A DNA stretch of 14,025 bases from Tepidimonas sp. (GTDB lineage Bacteria; Pseudomonadota; Gammaproteobacteria; Burkholderiales; Burkholderiaceae_C): assembly GCA_025054905.1 (NCBI GenBank), contig JANWZF010000239.1, positions 1 through 14,025 on the forward strand. Direction: 5' to 3'. The notes under the pieces are model-generated. The model saw only the letters and a list, made by a program, of their open reading frames with translations, did no database searches and was not told where the DNA came from. Positions 12,830 to 14,025 of the stretch are shown piece after piece (within the stretch, counting starts at the first letter, position 1; every line of letters begins with the position of its first letter). The position numbers and the translations under genes are program-made.

Positions 12830-14025
12830 TGAAAGCTTCGAACCCGTTACCGAATCGCGCCCGCTGCCGCCGCGGGCTGCGCTGGGCGCTGGTGTGGTTG
12901 CTGGCGGCGGCGTCGCCGGTGGCCATGGCGCAACCGGACTCATCGCGGGGGGCGTCCGGTGGGCCGGCCAGCCGGGCGGTGGCCGACGCCGTGGGGGCCG
13001 AGCGGCCGCACGTGGCCACGTTGGCCAACGGCCTGACGGTGATCGTGCAGGTGGACCGGCGCGCGCCCACCGCGGTGCAGATGCTGTGGCTGCGCGTGGG
13101 CGCGGTGGATGAGACCGACCGTGAAGCCGGGGTGGCCCATGTGCTGGAGCACATGATGTTCAAGGGCACGCCGACGCTGGCCGAAGGCGAGTATTCGCGT
13201 CGCATCGCCGCGCTGGGCGGACGCGACAATGCCTTCACCTCGCGCGACGCGACCGCCTACCACGTGCAGGTGCCCGCCGCCGCGCTGCGCGAGGCGATGC
13301 GGCTGGAGGCCGAGCGCTTCGCGCGCAACGCCTGGAGTGCCGAGGCGCTGCAGCGCGAGCTGGCCGTTATCCGCGAGGAACGGCGCCAGCGCATCGAGGA
13401 GGAGCCGCAGGCGCAGTTTTACGAGCAGTTCATGGCCACCGCGCTGCAGGTCCATCCGTACCGTCGCCCGATCATCGGCTGGATGACCCATCTGGAGTCG
13501 CTGCAGGCCGACACCGTGCGGGCGTTTTACCAGCGCTGGTACGCGCCCAACAACGCCGCGCTGGTGGTGGTGGGGGATGTGCAGCCCGAGCAGGTGCTGC
13601 GCTGGGCTGAGGAGTCGTTCGGCGCCTTGCCGGCGCGGGTGCTGCCGGCAAGGCTGCCGCAGGCCGAGCCCGAGCAGCGTGGCCCGCGCCGACTGGTCTG
13701 GCGCGATGCCCGGGTGCGCCAGCCGTCGGTGCTGCTGGGCTGGCGTGTGCCGCAGCTGGCCCAGCCGCAGGATGACAGCGAGGCCGCGCGCGATGCGCTG
13801 GCCCTGGCGTTGCTGGCCGGGGTGCTGGATGGCCACAGCGCGGCCCGGCTGGAGCGGGCGCTGGTGCGCCGCCCCGAAGCGCAGCGCCTGGCCGACGAGG
13901 TCGGAGCCAGTTACGGTCTGGCTGGCCGCGGGCCGCAGCTGTTTCTGGTGTCGGCCACGTTGCGTCCGGGCGTGGACCCGCAGCGCGTCGAGCAGGCCCT
14001 GCGTGAGGAGATCGCCCGTGTGGCG
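12829..14025 (+). CDS. Periplasmic M16 family zinc peptidase (C-terminus outside window)
   Basis: The ATG at 12829 opens 399 codons running in frame to the window end. A signal peptide, basic then hydrophobic, ends near AMA-QP (residue 35), so the enzyme is exported. ATLANGLTVIVQVDRRAPTA is the usual start of the M16 domain. The inverted zinc motif HVLEH is at residues 104-108, followed by MMFKGT; His104 and His108 bind zinc and Glu107 is the catalytic base. The third ligand is Glu183 or Glu184 in VIREERRQ, at the spacing expected for the family. YAPNNAALVVVGDV (about 240-253) is another M16 hallmark. The site is complete, so this is an active-type subunit. Substrates of such exported M16 peptidases are mostly unknown; an inactive partner gene often follows, here beyond the window. 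No clear Shine-Dalgarno is present. Confidence 0.95.
   Translation, partial: MKASNPLPNRARCRRGLRWALVWLLAAASPVAMAQPDSSRGASGGPASRAVADAVGAERPHVATLANGLTVIVQVDRRAPTAVQMLWLRVGAVDETDREAGVAHVLEHMMFKGTPTLAEGEYSRRIAALGGRDNAFTSRDATAYHVQVPAAALREAMRLEAERFARNAWSAEALQRELAVIREERRQRIEEEPQAQFYEQFMATALQVHPYRRPIIGWMTHLESLQADTVRAFYQRWYAPNNAALVVVGDVQPEQVLRWAEESFGALPARVLPARLPQAEPEQRGPRRLVWRDARVRQPSVLLGWRVPQLAQPQDDSEAARDALALALLAGVLDGHSAARLERALVRRPEAQRLADEVGASYGLAGRGPQLFLVSATLRPGVDPQRVEQALREEIARVA

Noticed and set aside
12795..13238. N-terminal extension of the ftsY frame
   Set aside because: It would run antisense through the M16 signal peptide and zinc site; the ATG at 12794 gives the normal FtsY N-terminus.
1..14025. 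CRISPR arrays, tRNA or rRNA genes, insertion sequences, prophage or defence islands
   Set aside because: No regularly spaced repeats, cloverleaf sequences, transposase or integrase motifs, or abrupt composition change were seen; the window is almost fully occupied by housekeeping and respiratory genes.

Overview
The window looks like ordinary, very GC-rich chromosome of a betaproteobacterium, most likely order Burkholderiales. The basis is the rpsP-rimM-trmD-rplS operon, a divergent ftsY / M16 peptidase pair, a DUF3422 gene, a cytochrome c4 and a flavocytochrome c sulfide dehydrogenase (FCSD), together with strong GC bias at third codon positions. The genus cannot be fixed from sequence alone. 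A neutrophilic or moderately thermophilic sulfur-oxidising Comamonadaceae-like organism is a guess. Nothing in the window looks recently transferred: I saw no insertion sequences, tRNA genes, CRISPR arrays or phage genes.

Layout. 1-405 (-): 5' part of a GNAT acetyltransferase, cut by the window edge. 415-2796 (+): the translation operon rpsP-rimM-trmD-rplS, with a promoter and structured leader ahead of rpsP, a probable internal promoter plus folded leader ahead of rplS, and a clear intrinsic terminator. 2819-7661 (-): a large membrane GGDEF-EAL protein (three PAS domains, C-terminal CZB-like metal site) whose 3' end overlaps the start of a SulP anion transporter by 80 nt. 7763-9097 (+): a DUF3422 membrane protein. 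9149-9790 (-): a dihaem cytochrome c4. 9937-11548 (-): the fccA-fccB operon, ending in a long hairpin terminator. 11664-12794 (-): ftsY. 12829-14025 (+): N-terminal part of a periplasmic M16 zinc peptidase, cut by the window end.

How the genes work together. The first operon makes ribosomal proteins S16 and L19, a 30S maturation factor and the tRNA m1G37 methyltransferase. The fccAB products should oxidise sulfide in the periplasm and pass electrons to a small c-type cytochrome. The adjacent c4 is a plausible carrier from there to a terminal oxidase. The two cytochrome upstream regions share a 17-of-23 sequence match that could be a common regulatory site. The PAS-GGDEF-EAL-CZB protein should make and/or degrade c-di-GMP in response to a periplasmic cue and possibly zinc, and is translationally linked to an anion transporter. 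ftsY and the M16 gene diverge from a 34-nt gap that carries a perfect 6-bp dyad.

I did not find a clearly new defence or mobile system. The most interesting items are the CZB-like tail on the GGDEF-EAL protein with its overlapping SulP gene, the shared motif at the two cytochrome promoters, the folded ribosomal-protein leaders and the ftsY/M16 dyad.
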